From NCBI RefSeq assembly GCF_016892605.1, contig NZ_JAFEMV010000005.1, positions 216,218-280,217 of the forward strand: a stretch of 64,000 nucleotides of DNA, read 5' to 3'. Shown here one piece after another: positions 63,972 to 64,000 of the stretch; the first letter of the stretch is position 1, and every line of letters begins with the position of its first letter. The translations under genes and the position numbers were made by a program. The notes under the pieces were generated by a model. The model did no database searches, was not told the origin of the DNA, and worked only from the letters and a program-made list of their open reading frames with translations. Origin of the DNA: Desemzia sp. RIT 804 (GTDB lineage Bacteria > Bacillota > Bacilli > Lactobacillales > Carnobacteriaceae).

Positions 63972-64000
63972 TAAGAAGTTGTCACAGCGACAACGCAAAC

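Overview
The window reads as chromosome of a low-GC Gram-positive coccus or rod of the order Lactobacillales. The best fit is Carnobacterium or a close relative (inference). Supporting signs are the AT-rich sequence with strong AGGAGG-type ribosome sites and several TTG/GTG starts, the sufCDSUB order, the class Ib nrdHIEF set, a T-box in front of metNIQ, the YunD-YutD-YutF-TIGR01906 cluster, and synteny with the Bacillus yus and yut/yum/yui regions. No prophage, CRISPR array or tRNA was seen. Nearly all of the window is core chromosome, with a few odd intergenic regions.

Layout. 1-6 kb: end of a YihY/BrkB membrane protein, a RodA/FtsW polymerase, an ArsC/Spx-like protein with GcvH, then a T-box-controlled methionine importer (metNIQ). 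6-14 kb, minus strand: a heterodimeric ABC exporter and the class Ib ribonucleotide reductase operon (nrdH-nrdI-nrdE-nrdF), with two NrdR-box-like sites upstream and a striking array of four 120-bp structured repeats between nrdE and nrdF. 14-22.6 kb: a class I glutamine amidotransferase, the SUF iron-sulfur assembly operon, and a membrane protein plus a secreted coiled-coil protein. 22.7-30.3 kb: a decayed IS3-type transposase, then a PotABCD-type ABC importer followed by adenine deaminase and an MTA/SAH-deaminase-like enzyme. PurBox-like sites in front suggest purine salvage. 30.6-42.5 kb: a short membrane protein, an alpha/beta hydrolase, a BNR-repeat membrane protein, BrnQ, a DUF2207 protein, a metallophosphoesterase, a DUF1456 protein, a Na/Pi symporter and an MTA/SAH-nucleosidase-like protein. 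42.5-52 kb: a MoxR-DUF58-transglutaminase operon, a DUF342 protein and a polar amino-acid (glutamine/glutamate type) importer. 52-64 kb: the YunD-YutD-YutF-TIGR01906 cluster, a PgpA homologue, ferredoxin-NADP reductase, a PAP2-like protein, cyclophilin, fructokinase, CvfD, Pgi and a GNAT enzyme. The window ends with three tandem strong promoters typical of an rRNA operon just beyond the edge.

How it fits together. The genes cover nutrient uptake (methionine, glutamine/glutamate, branched-chain amino acids, phosphate, probable purine compounds), dNTP and Fe-S synthesis, wall elongation and central sugar metabolism.

Most unusual observation: the nrdE-nrdF gap holds four tandem hairpins. The helices differ in sequence between copies but keep their pairing, their bulges stay in the same places, and the linker between them resembles the nrdE 3' end. 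A second candidate structured element lies between convergent genes at 56.04-56.22 kb. A three-copy interspersed repeat (37.55, 41.25 and 42.34 kb) and several palindromes in promoter or leader regions are also noted.
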